64,000 bases of DNA from Oceanispirochaeta sp. M1 (GTDB lineage: Bacteria > Spirochaetota > Spirochaetia > DSM-2461), in assembly GCF_003346715.1 (NCBI RefSeq), contig NZ_QQPQ01000016.1, forward strand, positions 62,001-126,000, written 5' to 3'. A model generated the notes under the pieces. It worked only from the letters and a program-made list of their open reading frames with translations. It did not search any database and was not told where the DNA came from. Below are positions 34,935 to 44,017 of this stretch, piece after piece (position 1 is the stretch's first letter; the number at the start of each line of letters is the position of its first letter). The translations under genes and the position numbers were made by a program.

Positions 34935-36080
34935 ATGACTGGAAGAGAAAGAATCCTGGCGGTTCTGAATAAGCAAGTCCCGGATCGCATCCCTGTTACC
35001 TTCTTCGTTCAGGAAGAATACCTTTCCTGGTTTTATCCTGAACGAAAGAATATAAGTAGGGTTTCAGATGCGGTGGACTGTGCCCGCCATTATGGTTTTG
35101 ACATAATAACAAGAGACAATAAATACACCAAACCATACTGGCTGAATAAATCTTATCCGAACTGGGAAGTCCAAGAGGAGACTTGGATTGAAAATGACAT
35201 TTATTACAGAAAAACTGCTATCAAAACACCCGGCGGTACACTGGACCAGATAGAAACAGCCCCGAATGATCCTCGGATTCTGAAGGGCGTACATTTTCAT
35301 ATGCAGGACTATCTACTCAAAAGTGTAGAATCCTTCGAAATCTTTAAAAAGTACTTTCCAGAGATAGATAAGAGAGAACTTGAGGAACGACGGGAAAGAG
35401 CCCGCTACAGTAAAAACATAATCGGAGACCTTGGAATTACCTGCCCCTGGGGTATAGGTGGAGTCTATAACTCTGTTTCCAGTTATAGAAATATTCAAGA
35501 ACTGTTAATGGACCCTTATATTCAGCCTGATTTTTATCATGATCTGATGGATTTTTTTACAAAATGGATTGTGAAGGATTACCAGATTATGACAGAAACA
35601 GAATTCGATGCTCTGGGAATTCAGGGTAATATTGCCAATGGGGCCCTGATGGGAGATGACTTTTTTTCCCAATATATTCTCCCCTATGAAAAGAGAATCA
35701 GCGACACAATCAGATCTGGAGGAAAATTTTCAATTTACCATAACTGCGGTTATGCCCACAATCTATATAAAAGCTACAGGGAGCTGGGGATCGATGTCTG
35801 GGAAACCGTGGCGCCCTCACCCATGGGTGATAATAATCTGCGAGAGGCACGTAATTTTTTCGGAGAGGATCTCATCCTCTCTGGAAATCTGGATCAGGTA
35901 AACTTTCTTAAAAGGGCCACTCCTGATGAGATCAGAGAAACTGTAAAAGAGATCATGTGTCAGGGTAAAAAAGGAGGCGCTTTTTTATTCTCTGCATCAG
36001 ATTATCTGGAACCGGAAACACCCGAAGAAAATATAAAAGCGGCCGTTTCGGCAGCAATTGAGTGGGGAGGACTGAAATGA
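34935..36080 (+). CDS. UroD/MtaA-like methyltransferase, paralogue 1
   Basis: This 381-residue protein starts MTGRERILAVLNKQVPDRIP, the classic opening of uroporphyrinogen-decarboxylase-family proteins. It carries the HNCGY zinc-type motif near residue 270 in place of porphyrin features. HxCG is the mark of the MtaA/CmuA branch, which moves methyl groups between a corrinoid protein and a thiol or folate. The C-terminal motif ILSGNLDQVNFLKRATPDEI is family-typical. GGAAG lies upstream of the ATG. DctQ overlaps its end by ATGA, so it is part of the transporter operon. Confidence 0.85.
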   Translation: MTGRERILAVLNKQVPDRIPVTFFVQEEYLSWFYPERKNISRVSDAVDCARHYGFDIITRDNKYTKPYWLNKSYPNWEVQEETWIENDIYYRKTAIKTPGGTLDQIETAPNDPRILKGVHFHMQDYLLKSVESFEIFKKYFPEIDKRELEERRERARYSKNIIGDLGITCPWGIGGVYNSVSSYRNIQELLMDPYIQPDFYHDLMDFFTKWIVKDYQIMTETEFDALGIQGNIANGALMGDDFFSQYILPYEKRISDTIRSGGKFSIYHNCGYAHNLYKSYRELGIDVWETVAPSPMGDNNLREARNFFGEDLILSGNLDQVNFLKRATPDEIRETVKEIMCQGKKGGAFLFSASDYLEPETPEENIKAAVSAAIEWGGLK

Positions 36081-36589
36081 ATATGGAAAATAAGGAATGG
36101 GTCAATAAAAGAAGGATACTGCCCGACGAATTAGAAGGGAAATCCTGGGACTATAAAATCATCAATGCAATATGTGTCTTTTTCCTGACAGTTATGGTCC
36201 TGGATGTCTCCATCATTGTGGCAGGACGTTTCATCTTTCATAAGACACCCGGATGGGGAGTCCCTGTTGCTCTATTCTGTGTTATCTGGTTTTCCCTCCT
36301 CAGTCCGGCTAATGCACTTGCCGATGATCGCCATCTTCGGGTCAGTTACTTTCTTGATCGCTTCTCAGAAGAACTTCGGAGCATAATGAATTTTCTGTTT
36401 TATACAATTTTTTTCGGAATTGCTCTTTTTATGATCATTAAGGGTGTAGGACTGACCTTGCAGACCAGAGGAAGTATTATCCCCGGTTTGAATATCTCTC
36501 AGTCCTTTCGCTATGCCGCCATCCCGGTCAGCGGGATTGCCCTGTTTTTAGTCACCCTCAGAAAATGTTTAAGAAAGGACAGAATATGA
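36077..36589 (+). CDS. TRAP transporter small permease, DctQ family
   Basis: This 170-residue membrane protein has four helices (IINAICVFFLTVMVLDVSII and others), as usual in DctQ. The start at ATG 36077 has GGAGG six bases upstream and overlaps the UroD stop. It joins DctM to form the secondary, sodium- or proton-driven importer. Confidence 0.9.
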   Translation: MNMENKEWVNKRRILPDELEGKSWDYKIINAICVFFLTVMVLDVSIIVAGRFIFHKTPGWGVPVALFCVIWFSLLSPANALADDRHLRVSYFLDRFSEELRSIMNFLFYTIFFGIALFMIIKGVGLTLQTRGSIIPGLNISQSFRYAAIPVSGIALFLVTLRKCLRKDRI

Positions 36590-38019
36590 CCACGGAAGCC
36601 TTAAAGCCATTTATACATATAAAGAAAAGAAGAGCCTACAGAATAGGAACAGTCCTTTTTGCTCTGACTCTGATTGTACTCTATTATTTGGGATGGAAAG
36701 AGAATACCGATATGATGTATTCGGACAACCAGAAGATCATTGCGACTCTCATGCTGGTTCTCTCCTTTATGGTACTGACTTTCACCGGTCTACAGATTGC
36801 CTACTCCGTTTTGATTGCTGCCATCATCACAACCTTTTATCTGGGACTGCCTCTGAAAATAGTGGCTCAGAATATGCTGAAAGGAATTGACAGTTACGCC
36901 CTTCTGGCAGCTCCATTTTTTATGGTAGCCGGAGAAATCATGGGTTCCGGTGGAATTTCTACACGACTGATTCGTCTTTCCCGAAGTCTTGTAGGTTGGA
37001 TACGGGGAGGTCTGGCTCATGTGAATATTGTATCCAGCATGTTTTTCGGAGGTATCTCCGGTTCTTCTGCAGCCGATACAGCCTCCATCGGGACAATAAT
37101 GATTCCTATGATGGAAAAAGAGGGGTATGACACAGATTTTGCAACCGCTGTCACCATGGCAAGCTCCGTTCAGGGGATTCTTATACCACCGAGTCACAAT
37201 ATGGTCCTTTATGCATTGGCCGTCGGTTCGGTCTCTATCGGAAAACTTTTTCTGGGAGGTATGATTCCCGGAATCTTTCTTGGTATCGCTCTGATGATTT
37301 ACTCCTACATTATCTCTGTGAAAAAGAATTACCCTAAGGATCACCGTTTTGATATAAAAGAGATGATATTGGCCGCTAAGGATGCCATCTGGGGCCTGAT
37401 TACTGTATTAATTGTTGTTGTGGGTGTGATAGGTGGGATTTTTACGGCTACCGAATCTGCAGCCATTGCCGTTGTCTGGGCCTTTATTGTGACTTTTTTT
37501 ATCTATAGAGAGATATCGTTCAAGTCTTTCTATCAAATCATGACCAGAGCCCTCAAAACCCTTTCTATCGTTATGATCCTGGTAGCCTGTGCCAAAGCAT
37601 TCGGCTATGTCGTAGCCTATCTTCAGATTCCCACCATGGTTGCCAACGGACTTTTGTCCTTATCTGATAACAAATATATCATTCTCCTGCTGATAAACCT
37701 GCTTATGCTTGTACTGGGAATGATTATGGATATGGCTTCGTTAATCCTGATTCTGGCACCGATTCTGGCTCCTGTGGCGGTCCAATTAGGGATAGATCCC
37801 GTGCATTTCGGTGTCATAATGATTCTAAATCTGGGAATCGGTTTGATTACTCCCCCTGTTGGAAGCACACTCTTCATTGGAAGCGCCATAGCGGGGATAC
37901 CCATAGAAAAAGTTGCGAAATCGATGCTGCCCTTTTTCATCGTTATGCTTCTCACACTGATGGTTGTGACCTATGTACCCATCGTTGTCATGGGTCTGCC
38001 AAATCTGCTGATGCCCTGA
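36586..38019 (+). CDS. TRAP transporter large permease, DctM family
   Basis: This 477-residue protein has about twelve to fourteen hydrophobic segments, slightly longer than usual through an N-terminal extension with two extra helices. Family motifs include SYALLAAPFFMVAGEIMG, HVNIVSSMFFGGISGSSAAD and VMILNLGIGLITPPVG. The ATG at 36586 overlaps the DctQ stop. It is the channel subunit for the ligand bound by DctP. Confidence 0.92.
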   Translation: MTTEALKPFIHIKKRRAYRIGTVLFALTLIVLYYLGWKENTDMMYSDNQKIIATLMLVLSFMVLTFTGLQIAYSVLIAAIITTFYLGLPLKIVAQNMLKGIDSYALLAAPFFMVAGEIMGSGGISTRLIRLSRSLVGWIRGGLAHVNIVSSMFFGGISGSSAADTASIGTIMIPMMEKEGYDTDFATAVTMASSVQGILIPPSHNMVLYALAVGSVSIGKLFLGGMIPGIFLGIALMIYSYIISVKKNYPKDHRFDIKEMILAAKDAIWGLITVLIVVVGVIGGIFTATESAAIAVVWAFIVTFFIYREISFKSFYQIMTRALKTLSIVMILVACAKAFGYVVAYLQIPTMVANGLLSLSDNKYIILLLINLLMLVLGMIMDMASLILILAPILAPVAVQLGIDPVHFGVIMILNLGIGLITPPVGSTLFIGSAIAGIPIEKVAKSMLPFFIVMLLTLMVVTYVPIVVMGLPNLLMP

Positions 38020-38031
38020 GGAGAGAGAATA

Positions 38032-39093
38032 ATGAAGGAGAATAAAATGAAATTTGATGTGACTTTTCACCCATCCTGGTGGAATGAAAAACTGGGAATC
38101 AGTTTTTCAGAAGAGTTTTTCGATAATCCCCGATACCGGATTGAATCGGATCTGAGGATGAGGAAATTTTTCTTTGAGAAATTCGGAAAATGGGGCATCG
38201 GGGAAGAAACACCATCACCAAGACCCCTGCTGGGAAGTGATCTGATAGCCAGCGGTTACCTCTTTTCCCAACTCCTGGGATGTGAGGTACGCTTTGGGGA
38301 AAACATACCGCCTGAAGTTCTTAGTGCCGGACTGACTGACGATGAGGCCGCCGGCTTCATAGCGCCGAACATCAAGGAGTCTCCTCTATGGCAAAAAGTG
38401 GAGGAGCAGATAAGCTGGCTTCTGAAGGAGTATGGACAGGTCCATTCGGCCCTGAATCTGCAGGGAGTATTAAATCTGGCTCTTGATCTGAGGGGAGAAT
38501 CAATTTTTATTGATATGTACCAGGATAAGAATCTTGCAGAAAGACTTCTGAATCAATGTTTTGAACTCTTAGCCTCCAGCGGTAAGAGACTGAGCGATGT
38601 TTCCTATTCTTTATCCGGAGGTGTTACAGCCATAACCAACTCTCTGGATATGACTGGACTCTATGTTCATTCCAACTGTTCAGTGGAAATGGTTTCTTTA
38701 GAAAACTATAGAGACTTCCTTCAGGAATATGATATAAGACTGTCCGGGATGTTCCAACCATATGGAATACATCACTGTGGACAGTCTATGGAACATGTTG
38801 TAGGGGGCTATGCCGCTGTACCTGAACTGAGCTTTGCCGAAGTCGGGGCAGGATCTGATATAGAGACTGTCAGGAAATTTCTTCCTGATTGCTGGCTGAA
38901 TCTCCGCTATTCACCTGTTCGTCTGGCTAAAGTGGAGGCAAAAGAATTAAAGGAGGAGCTGCGGGATATGTACCGGCAGGCTGGTGGAAAGGGATCTGAG
39001 ACATCCATCTCCTGTGTGGGAATTGATTCTTCTGTTCCCGACAGACAGGTGGATCTCTTTCTTGAAATTGCGAAGGAGCTGGGAGACTCATGA
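38032..39093 (+). CDS. UroD/MtaA-like methyltransferase, paralogue 2
   Basis: This 353-residue protein is a divergent member of the UroD fold. It has the HHCGQ motif near residue 245 (YGIHHCGQSMEHVVGG) but lacks the typical MTGRERI opening. The end (LRYSPVRLAK...) also differs from paralogue 1. An in-frame ATG at 38047 with AGGAG is an alternative start. It follows DctM after 12 bases and overlaps paralogue 3 by four bases. The reaction is unknown; a methyl or demethylation step on the imported compound is an inference. Confidence 0.75.
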   Translation: MKENKMKFDVTFHPSWWNEKLGISFSEEFFDNPRYRIESDLRMRKFFFEKFGKWGIGEETPSPRPLLGSDLIASGYLFSQLLGCEVRFGENIPPEVLSAGLTDDEAAGFIAPNIKESPLWQKVEEQISWLLKEYGQVHSALNLQGVLNLALDLRGESIFIDMYQDKNLAERLLNQCFELLASSGKRLSDVSYSLSGGVTAITNSLDMTGLYVHSNCSVEMVSLENYRDFLQEYDIRLSGMFQPYGIHHCGQSMEHVVGGYAAVPELSFAEVGAGSDIETVRKFLPDCWLNLRYSPVRLAKVEAKELKEELRDMYRQAGGKGSETSISCVGIDSSVPDRQVDLFLEIAKELGDS

Positions 39094-40223
39094 AAGACAG
39101 CTTTGATACATCTAAGGCCGATTCACAGGGAACAAAAATCAAACGACTCTCTGTAAGGGATTTTGATATACAAAAATACCAGGACTATGAATCTATGCTG
39201 CTTGAAAAGTGCCGGGAATTCACTTTGAAGGAAGAAGGAGTCGCCGTATACAGAAGATTCAGGGTCCCTGAAGTCTATTCCTGGGCTTGCTCAGATAAAA
39301 AACGATCCCTGGAACTGCAATTATCAGCACTGCAGACGAGTATGTCCTTTAAAACAGATATTCCGAATTTTCTGGAACCCTGGTATGGAATTGGTGTCAT
39401 TTCCAGTGCTTTCGGAGTTCCCTATATATGGAAAGATGATCAGGCACCTGCTGTGGATGGTCAGTTTAAAACAGCAAAAGAAGCATTGAGTCACAGGCTC
39501 TGTTCTGTGGCAGAAAGCCGGGAAGGGAAACATGTACTGGAAATGATTGAGTATTTTCTGGATCAGACAAAAGGGAAAATCCCTATGAGTCTGACAGATA
39601 CACAATCTCCTCTGAATATTGCCTCTTCCTACCTGATGGATTCGACAGCCTTTATGTATGAAATTTATGATAATCCTGATGACTTGAAAGAACTTATGAT
39701 TGTCATCGCGGAGATGGAAAAGGACTTTATTCAAAAACAATTAGACCTCATCGGAGATGCCCTGGTAAAACCAGGACATGGTTTTGCATCAGCACGGAAT
39801 TTTTCCGGATTGGGATTCAGTGATGATAATTTCCTGATGTTCAGTGATGAGGATTATAAATCATTTGCCATAGACTCAATGGTAAAGGTATCAGAACAAT
39901 TTGCAGGTCCCGTATTCCATTCCTGTGGAAACTGGACAGAAAGGTCTTCGCTGATACAGTCTATTCCCTCTCTGCTCATGGCTGATGGGGCCGTGGGAAA
40001 TCAGACAGATCCATCCCCGAATGATCCGACACAATTGGGAAGGGATTTCGCAGATACAGGGATCATCCTTCATACAAGGATAGTTGGCAATTCTGAAATT
40101 GTTTCCCATAACTTTAACAAGCTATGGAGAACCGGGCTCAAGTGCATTGTGGCAACTTACTGCGAAACTCCCGAGGATCAATTTGAGGCATATGCCAGTA
40201 TCATGAGCATCAGTCAGAAATAA
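39090..40223 (+). CDS. UroD/MtaA-like methyltransferase, paralogue 3
   Basis: This 377-residue protein is another UroD-family member, with HSCGNWTERS near residue 275 and LGFSDDNFLMFSDEDYKSF before it, typical of the family's barrel. The end has CETPEDQFEAYASIM. It overlaps paralogue 2 by ATGA. The three paralogues plus DctPQM form one co-transcribed unit, and no corrinoid-binding protein (DxHxxG motif) is encoded among them. Confidence 0.78.
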   Translation: MKDSFDTSKADSQGTKIKRLSVRDFDIQKYQDYESMLLEKCREFTLKEEGVAVYRRFRVPEVYSWACSDKKRSLELQLSALQTSMSFKTDIPNFLEPWYGIGVISSAFGVPYIWKDDQAPAVDGQFKTAKEALSHRLCSVAESREGKHVLEMIEYFLDQTKGKIPMSLTDTQSPLNIASSYLMDSTAFMYEIYDNPDDLKELMIVIAEMEKDFIQKQLDLIGDALVKPGHGFASARNFSGLGFSDDNFLMFSDEDYKSFAIDSMVKVSEQFAGPVFHSCGNWTERSSLIQSIPSLLMADGAVGNQTDPSPNDPTQLGRDFADTGIILHTRIVGNSEIVSHNFNKLWRTGLKCIVATYCETPEDQFEAYASIMSISQK

Positions 40224-40259
40224 TATAAGCTCCGTTATTATTTGCATGTTAACATAGAG

Positions 40260-40283
40260 TCAGGGTTGTTTCAGCAGCCCTGA
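40260..40283 (+). promoter_or_regulatory. Hairpin between UroD operon and AraC gene
   Basis: TCAGGGTTG (40260-40268) pairs with CAGCCCTGA (40275-40283), nine base pairs with one wobble and a six-base loop. TTATAGA follows, so it could be a weak terminator or reduce read-through into the regulator gene. Confidence 0.5.
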
Positions 40284-40301
40284 TTATAGAATGAGGTGAC
40301 A

Positions 40302-42200
40302 ATGATCCTGATTTATATCCTGGGAAATGTTGTAGCTCCGGCATTTTCCGGCCTGACTCTTTCCATTTTTGCAGCATACTTTATTTTTACACACTCATTA
40401 ACAACGACAGCCAGTCGTTATTTTGTTGTATACCTGCTCTCATTTGGATTATTCGTGATGCTGCGGCCTGTTCAGCTTTATATGGGGCCTCATCCCATTC
40501 CTGTTATCATCAATAGTTTTCGTTCACTTCTGTTTCTTGGTCTGGCTACTCCTGCACTGACAATTGCAAACCTGAATTTCAAATTCCCCATTAAAAAAAA
40601 GGTACTCTACAGTATCTGGATTTTCTCTCTTACTCTCGGTTTGATTTATATTTTATTTAATTTTCTTGGTGTTAAGGGATCCAGAATTGCCTATTTTTCA
40701 ATAGGGCTCCCGGCCTATGAACCATATCTTCCAGAACGTTTCCCTCCCTTTTACAGTAGGGAGGTGACAATCATGACATATATTGTCAGTGGACTTATGA
40801 TAAGTGCAAGCAGTTTCAACCTTTTCAATTTGCATATTTTTAAAAAAAGAAAAGAGACGAAAACAGAGAGGAAATTCGTTTTCTTTGGTCTGGGAAGCTG
40901 TATTCTGGGGGGGAGTATTATCCTGGGAGTCTTGCTGAAGTCTTGGTGGATCTATTATATGGCCTCTCTTTTCAGTACCTTGATTGCCGGCTACGGTATT
41001 ATAATAGACATTAGAGAAATACAGCTGAAAGTGAACCGAACCCTTCCCTATGTGAAAGAGGAGTTAACCAATCTGATCCGATTTCAACCAGGAAGACAGG
41101 AAGAACTTGTTGAGCTCTTTCATATATTGGAGCTCAATACCCGTATCAATACTTTTATTGTTATGGAGTATAAGGGACATATTAACGGGCTGGATCAATT
41201 AGATATAATTGACAGGATTATCAGAGATATTGAACCTCTTCTGGCCGAAACTTCGGGGGAAGGTTGTTCTTTCCTGATTCCTATAGGCCGATACAAACTG
41301 GGAATCTGTCTTTACCTGAGCCAGAAGAATGAAGCATCTCTGGAATTCTGTGAGAAAATTTTAAACAAATTCAGTACTGAAAAAAATTTAACCACCAGTT
41401 TTGGTATTGGAAGGACGGGTCTGGATATGAATGATCTTAGTGATTCATATCATGATGCTATAACCGCCCAGGCTTATTCATCCTTTTACAATAAATCCCA
41501 AATTATCCATATCAATGATGTTGAAGATATCAGTAATGGTGAAAAGCGGGTAGTTTATGATCTGAGCGATCTCTCGATCGCGGTTAAAACAGGGAATATT
41601 AAAATCAGCTTCAATCAATTCCATTTATACTATGCTTGGATAGTAAAAGCAGCTCGTGGGGATCTGGACAATTTAAAAATGAGAGCTATGCATCTTGTCA
41701 GTGCGATCTCTCAGGATGTGATGACCTTAGGAATCCCCGGATATAATATGGCAGAAAAAAGTAATGATTTTTTCAGAGAACTTCTTCAAATTGAGGAACA
41801 GGATTCCCTCAGAATTGCCCTGATCAGGATTATGGAAGAAACTGTCAATGCCGTGGCCAAGGTCCAAAAGAACAAACTGAGCGCGACTCTTATCAATACA
41901 AAGAAGTATATTGAAGATCATCTGAATGAAAATCTATCAGGCAAAGAAATTGCTATGGCTGTAAATATGAGCCAGAGTTATCTTATCAATGTTTTTAAAA
42001 AAGAAACTGGTCTCTCTCTGAATGATTATATCTGTAAGATGAGGATGACCAGAGCGAAGGTGCTTTTATCCACAACAGATGATCCAATTACTGATATAGC
42101 TTATGATGTAGGATTTAATGATTCCAATTATTTTTCAACAGTGTTCAGAAAAGCAGTAGGTCACACTCCTTCTACGTATAGAAAATTACAAAGGAATTAG
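40302..42200 (+). CDS. Seven-helix membrane AraC-type regulator
   Basis: This 632-residue protein has an N-terminal membrane half with about seven helices (residues 5-235, from ILGNVVAPAFSGLTLSIFAA to WWIYYMASLFSTLIAGYGII). A middle domain of about 250 residues follows (YVKEELTNLIRFQPG onward). A C-terminal AraC double helix-turn-helix occupies residues 535-632 (GKEIAMAVNMSQSYLINVF, then ITDIAYDVGFNDSNYFSTV). A membrane-bound DNA-binding protein would couple an outside or membrane signal directly to transcription. It probably controls the TRAP/UroD operon just upstream. The ATG at 40302 was preferred over GTG 40296. Confidence 0.85.
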   Translation: MILIYILGNVVAPAFSGLTLSIFAAYFIFTHSLTTTASRYFVVYLLSFGLFVMLRPVQLYMGPHPIPVIINSFRSLLFLGLATPALTIANLNFKFPIKKKVLYSIWIFSLTLGLIYILFNFLGVKGSRIAYFSIGLPAYEPYLPERFPPFYSREVTIMTYIVSGLMISASSFNLFNLHIFKKRKETKTERKFVFFGLGSCILGGSIILGVLLKSWWIYYMASLFSTLIAGYGIIIDIREIQLKVNRTLPYVKEELTNLIRFQPGRQEELVELFHILELNTRINTFIVMEYKGHINGLDQLDIIDRIIRDIEPLLAETSGEGCSFLIPIGRYKLGICLYLSQKNEASLEFCEKILNKFSTEKNLTTSFGIGRTGLDMNDLSDSYHDAITAQAYSSFYNKSQIIHINDVEDISNGEKRVVYDLSDLSIAVKTGNIKISFNQFHLYYAWIVKAARGDLDNLKMRAMHLVSAISQDVMTLGIPGYNMAEKSNDFFRELLQIEEQDSLRIALIRIMEETVNAVAKVQKNKLSATLINTKKYIEDHLNENLSGKEIAMAVNMSQSYLINVFKKETGLSLNDYICKMRMTRAKVLLSTTDDPITDIAYDVGFNDSNYFSTVFRKAVGHTPSTYRKLQRN

Positions 42201-42414
42201 AGTGAATGTATCAGAAATATTTTTACTCGAGGGAACATAATTCAACTGGTGTTTCTCATAATATTTAACTGTATAACATCTCATTATTAATTTCAAAAAA
42301 TATTGATACCTAATCATAGATAGTTCTGACTTGAAAATGGATGTGACAGCCTTTAATTTATAGCTTGCCTTGGCACTCCAGATGCCTATCCTGTTAATTC
42401 ATAATATTTGAATG
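42201..42414. other. Intergenic between convergent genes
   Basis: No reading frame or repeat is recognised here. It ends in the bidirectional terminator between the AraC and hydantoinase genes. Confidence 0.4.
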
Positions 42415-42451
42415 AAAAAAGCCCGGAACACAGGTACCGGGCTTTATTTTT
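42415..42451. terminator. Bidirectional terminator between AraC-type and hydantoinase genes
   Basis: AAAAAAGCCCGG and CCGGGCTTTATTTTT form a six-base GC stem (42421-42426 with 42437-42442) flanked by A- and T-runs. It serves the plus-strand regulator and the minus-strand hydantoinase operon, whose stop lies 13 bases away. Confidence 0.8.
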
Positions 42452-42463
42452 AATTGATACAAT

Positions 42464-44017
42464 TTACTGCTTAAGAAACCCTACGGCCTTAACCCTTATC
42501 CTGGTTGCATTCCCGGGGAGATAGGCAAGAGGGACATCATCCACCTCTACAATAGAAATAGTAGATTCATCAGCACCGGCTTTAACAGCTTCTTCGGTTG
42601 CGATTTTTTTGGCATCCTCCATGGCTTCATCCCGTGGAATCTGATCAAGAGAATAAACCCGTTCAATCTGACCGCTCACCTGAGAAATAGCAGCACCCAG
42701 AGCATTGGCAACACCGAAGCTTTCAGGCCGGATCAACTCTGTGACTCCATCAATCTTATCACCGATCAGAACACTGCCTCCTCCGACTAGTACGACAGGG
42801 ACAGGATCTTTCGATAGTTTCATCCGATCAATTCCGTTACTGACGGTCTCCATCATTCTATCAAAAACAGCCTGAGCAAACTCCTTATCAATGGATGCCA
42901 CAAGAGAGGAATCTCCAATCTCCGCCATGCCTAAACGAACGATAATATCCGTTGCGGTTAAGATCTTGCCGCCAAAAACCAATGATTTATCAGTAATTTG
43001 GTACCCCACGCTTTCAGGGCCGATGGTAAAATCATTTTCTGTCTGATGGATTATAGTACCACCACCCAGACCGATTGAATTCAGGTCGGGCATCCGGAAG
43101 TTTGTTCTGGCACCGCCTATTTCGACAGCCAGAGAGGACTCCCTGGGAAATCCGCCCTTAATCACACCGATATCGCTTGTCGTCCCGCCGACATCCAGAA
43201 CGATAGCATCCTCTTTCCCACTGAGGAATGAAGCACCACGGATACTGTTTGTAGGTCCGCAGGCTATGGTCAGGATTGGATACTCCACTGCATAATCAAT
43301 ATTCATCAGGGTTCCGTCATTCTGACAGATATAAACAGCAGCATCCGTAACAGCTGCTTCTTTCAAAGCTTTTTGAAAACCTTCTGCCATGACCCTGGCC
43401 ACTTTATTAAGAGATGCATTCAGGATTGTGGCATTTTCTCTTTCCAGAATACCGATTGAGGCAATCTCGTTTGAAACAGTCACAGGAATATCACCCAGAG
43501 TCTCTTTCACAATTGCAAGCGCCCTATCTTCATGTGCTGAAGACACAGGAGAGAATACACTTGTGATGGCCACAGCCTCCGCCTTACCCTTCATGTCGGC
43601 ACAGGCCTGACGGATCTCTTCTTCATCCAGGGGAAAAATCTCTCTTCCGTCGAATTCATGACCTCCTGTGATCATGTAAGTACCGCAGCTGGCAGCCTCA
43701 AGGAGTTCTACGGGCCAGTCAATCATAGGCTCAATACACATTGTGGCAGGCTTTCCGATCCTGATAACGCCGGTTTTAAGCAAGTTTTTTCTGGTAACGA
43801 TTGCATTGGTCGAATGAGTTGTTCCGAGCATGGCATGTCCGATCTCATCTCTCCGGATATCGACCTGATCCAGTACGGAAACCACTGCCTTGTTTATCCC
43901 TGTCATCACATCTTCGCTTGTAGGAGTTTTTATCTGAGAGAGGATGCGGTTCTGATCATCGATCAATACGGCATCCGTGTTGGTACCGCCAACATCAATT
44001 CCAAGTTTATAGCTCAT
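42464..44017 (-). CDS. Hydantoinase/oxoprolinase family protein
   Basis: This 517-residue enzyme of the HyuA family has the ASKHA phosphate motif GIDVGGTNTDAVLID at its N-terminus and a second one, VLDVGGTTSDIG, near residue 275. GLGGGTII and VLVGGGSVL lie further on. Such enzymes cleave hydantoin-type five-membered amide rings, some with ATP. The gene overlaps DUF917 by four bases and is the last of a three-gene operon whose first gene encodes a base/hydantoin permease. The whole set suggests uptake and ring-opening of a hydantoin-like compound. Confidence 0.88.
   Translation of the reverse strand: MSYKLGIDVGGTNTDAVLIDDQNRILSQIKTPTSEDVMTGINKAVVSVLDQVDIRRDEIGHAMLGTTHSTNAIVTRKNLLKTGVIRIGKPATMCIEPMIDWPVELLEAASCGTYMITGGHEFDGREIFPLDEEEIRQACADMKGKAEAVAITSVFSPVSSAHEDRALAIVKETLGDIPVTVSNEIASIGILERENATILNASLNKVARVMAEGFQKALKEAAVTDAAVYICQNDGTLMNIDYAVEYPILTIACGPTNSIRGASFLSGKEDAIVLDVGGTTSDIGVIKGGFPRESSLAVEIGGARTNFRMPDLNSIGLGGGTIIHQTENDFTIGPESVGYQITDKSLVFGGKILTATDIIVRLGMAEIGDSSLVASIDKEFAQAVFDRMMETVSNGIDRMKLSKDPVPVVLVGGGSVLIGDKIDGVTELIRPESFGVANALGAAISQVSGQIERVYSLDQIPRDEAMEDAKKIATEEAVKAGADESTISIVEVDDVPLAYLPGNATRIRVKAVGFLKQ

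Noticed and set aside
36790-37344. 184-codon minus-strand reading frame
   Set aside because: It is a His/Ser-rich shadow of the DctM gene.
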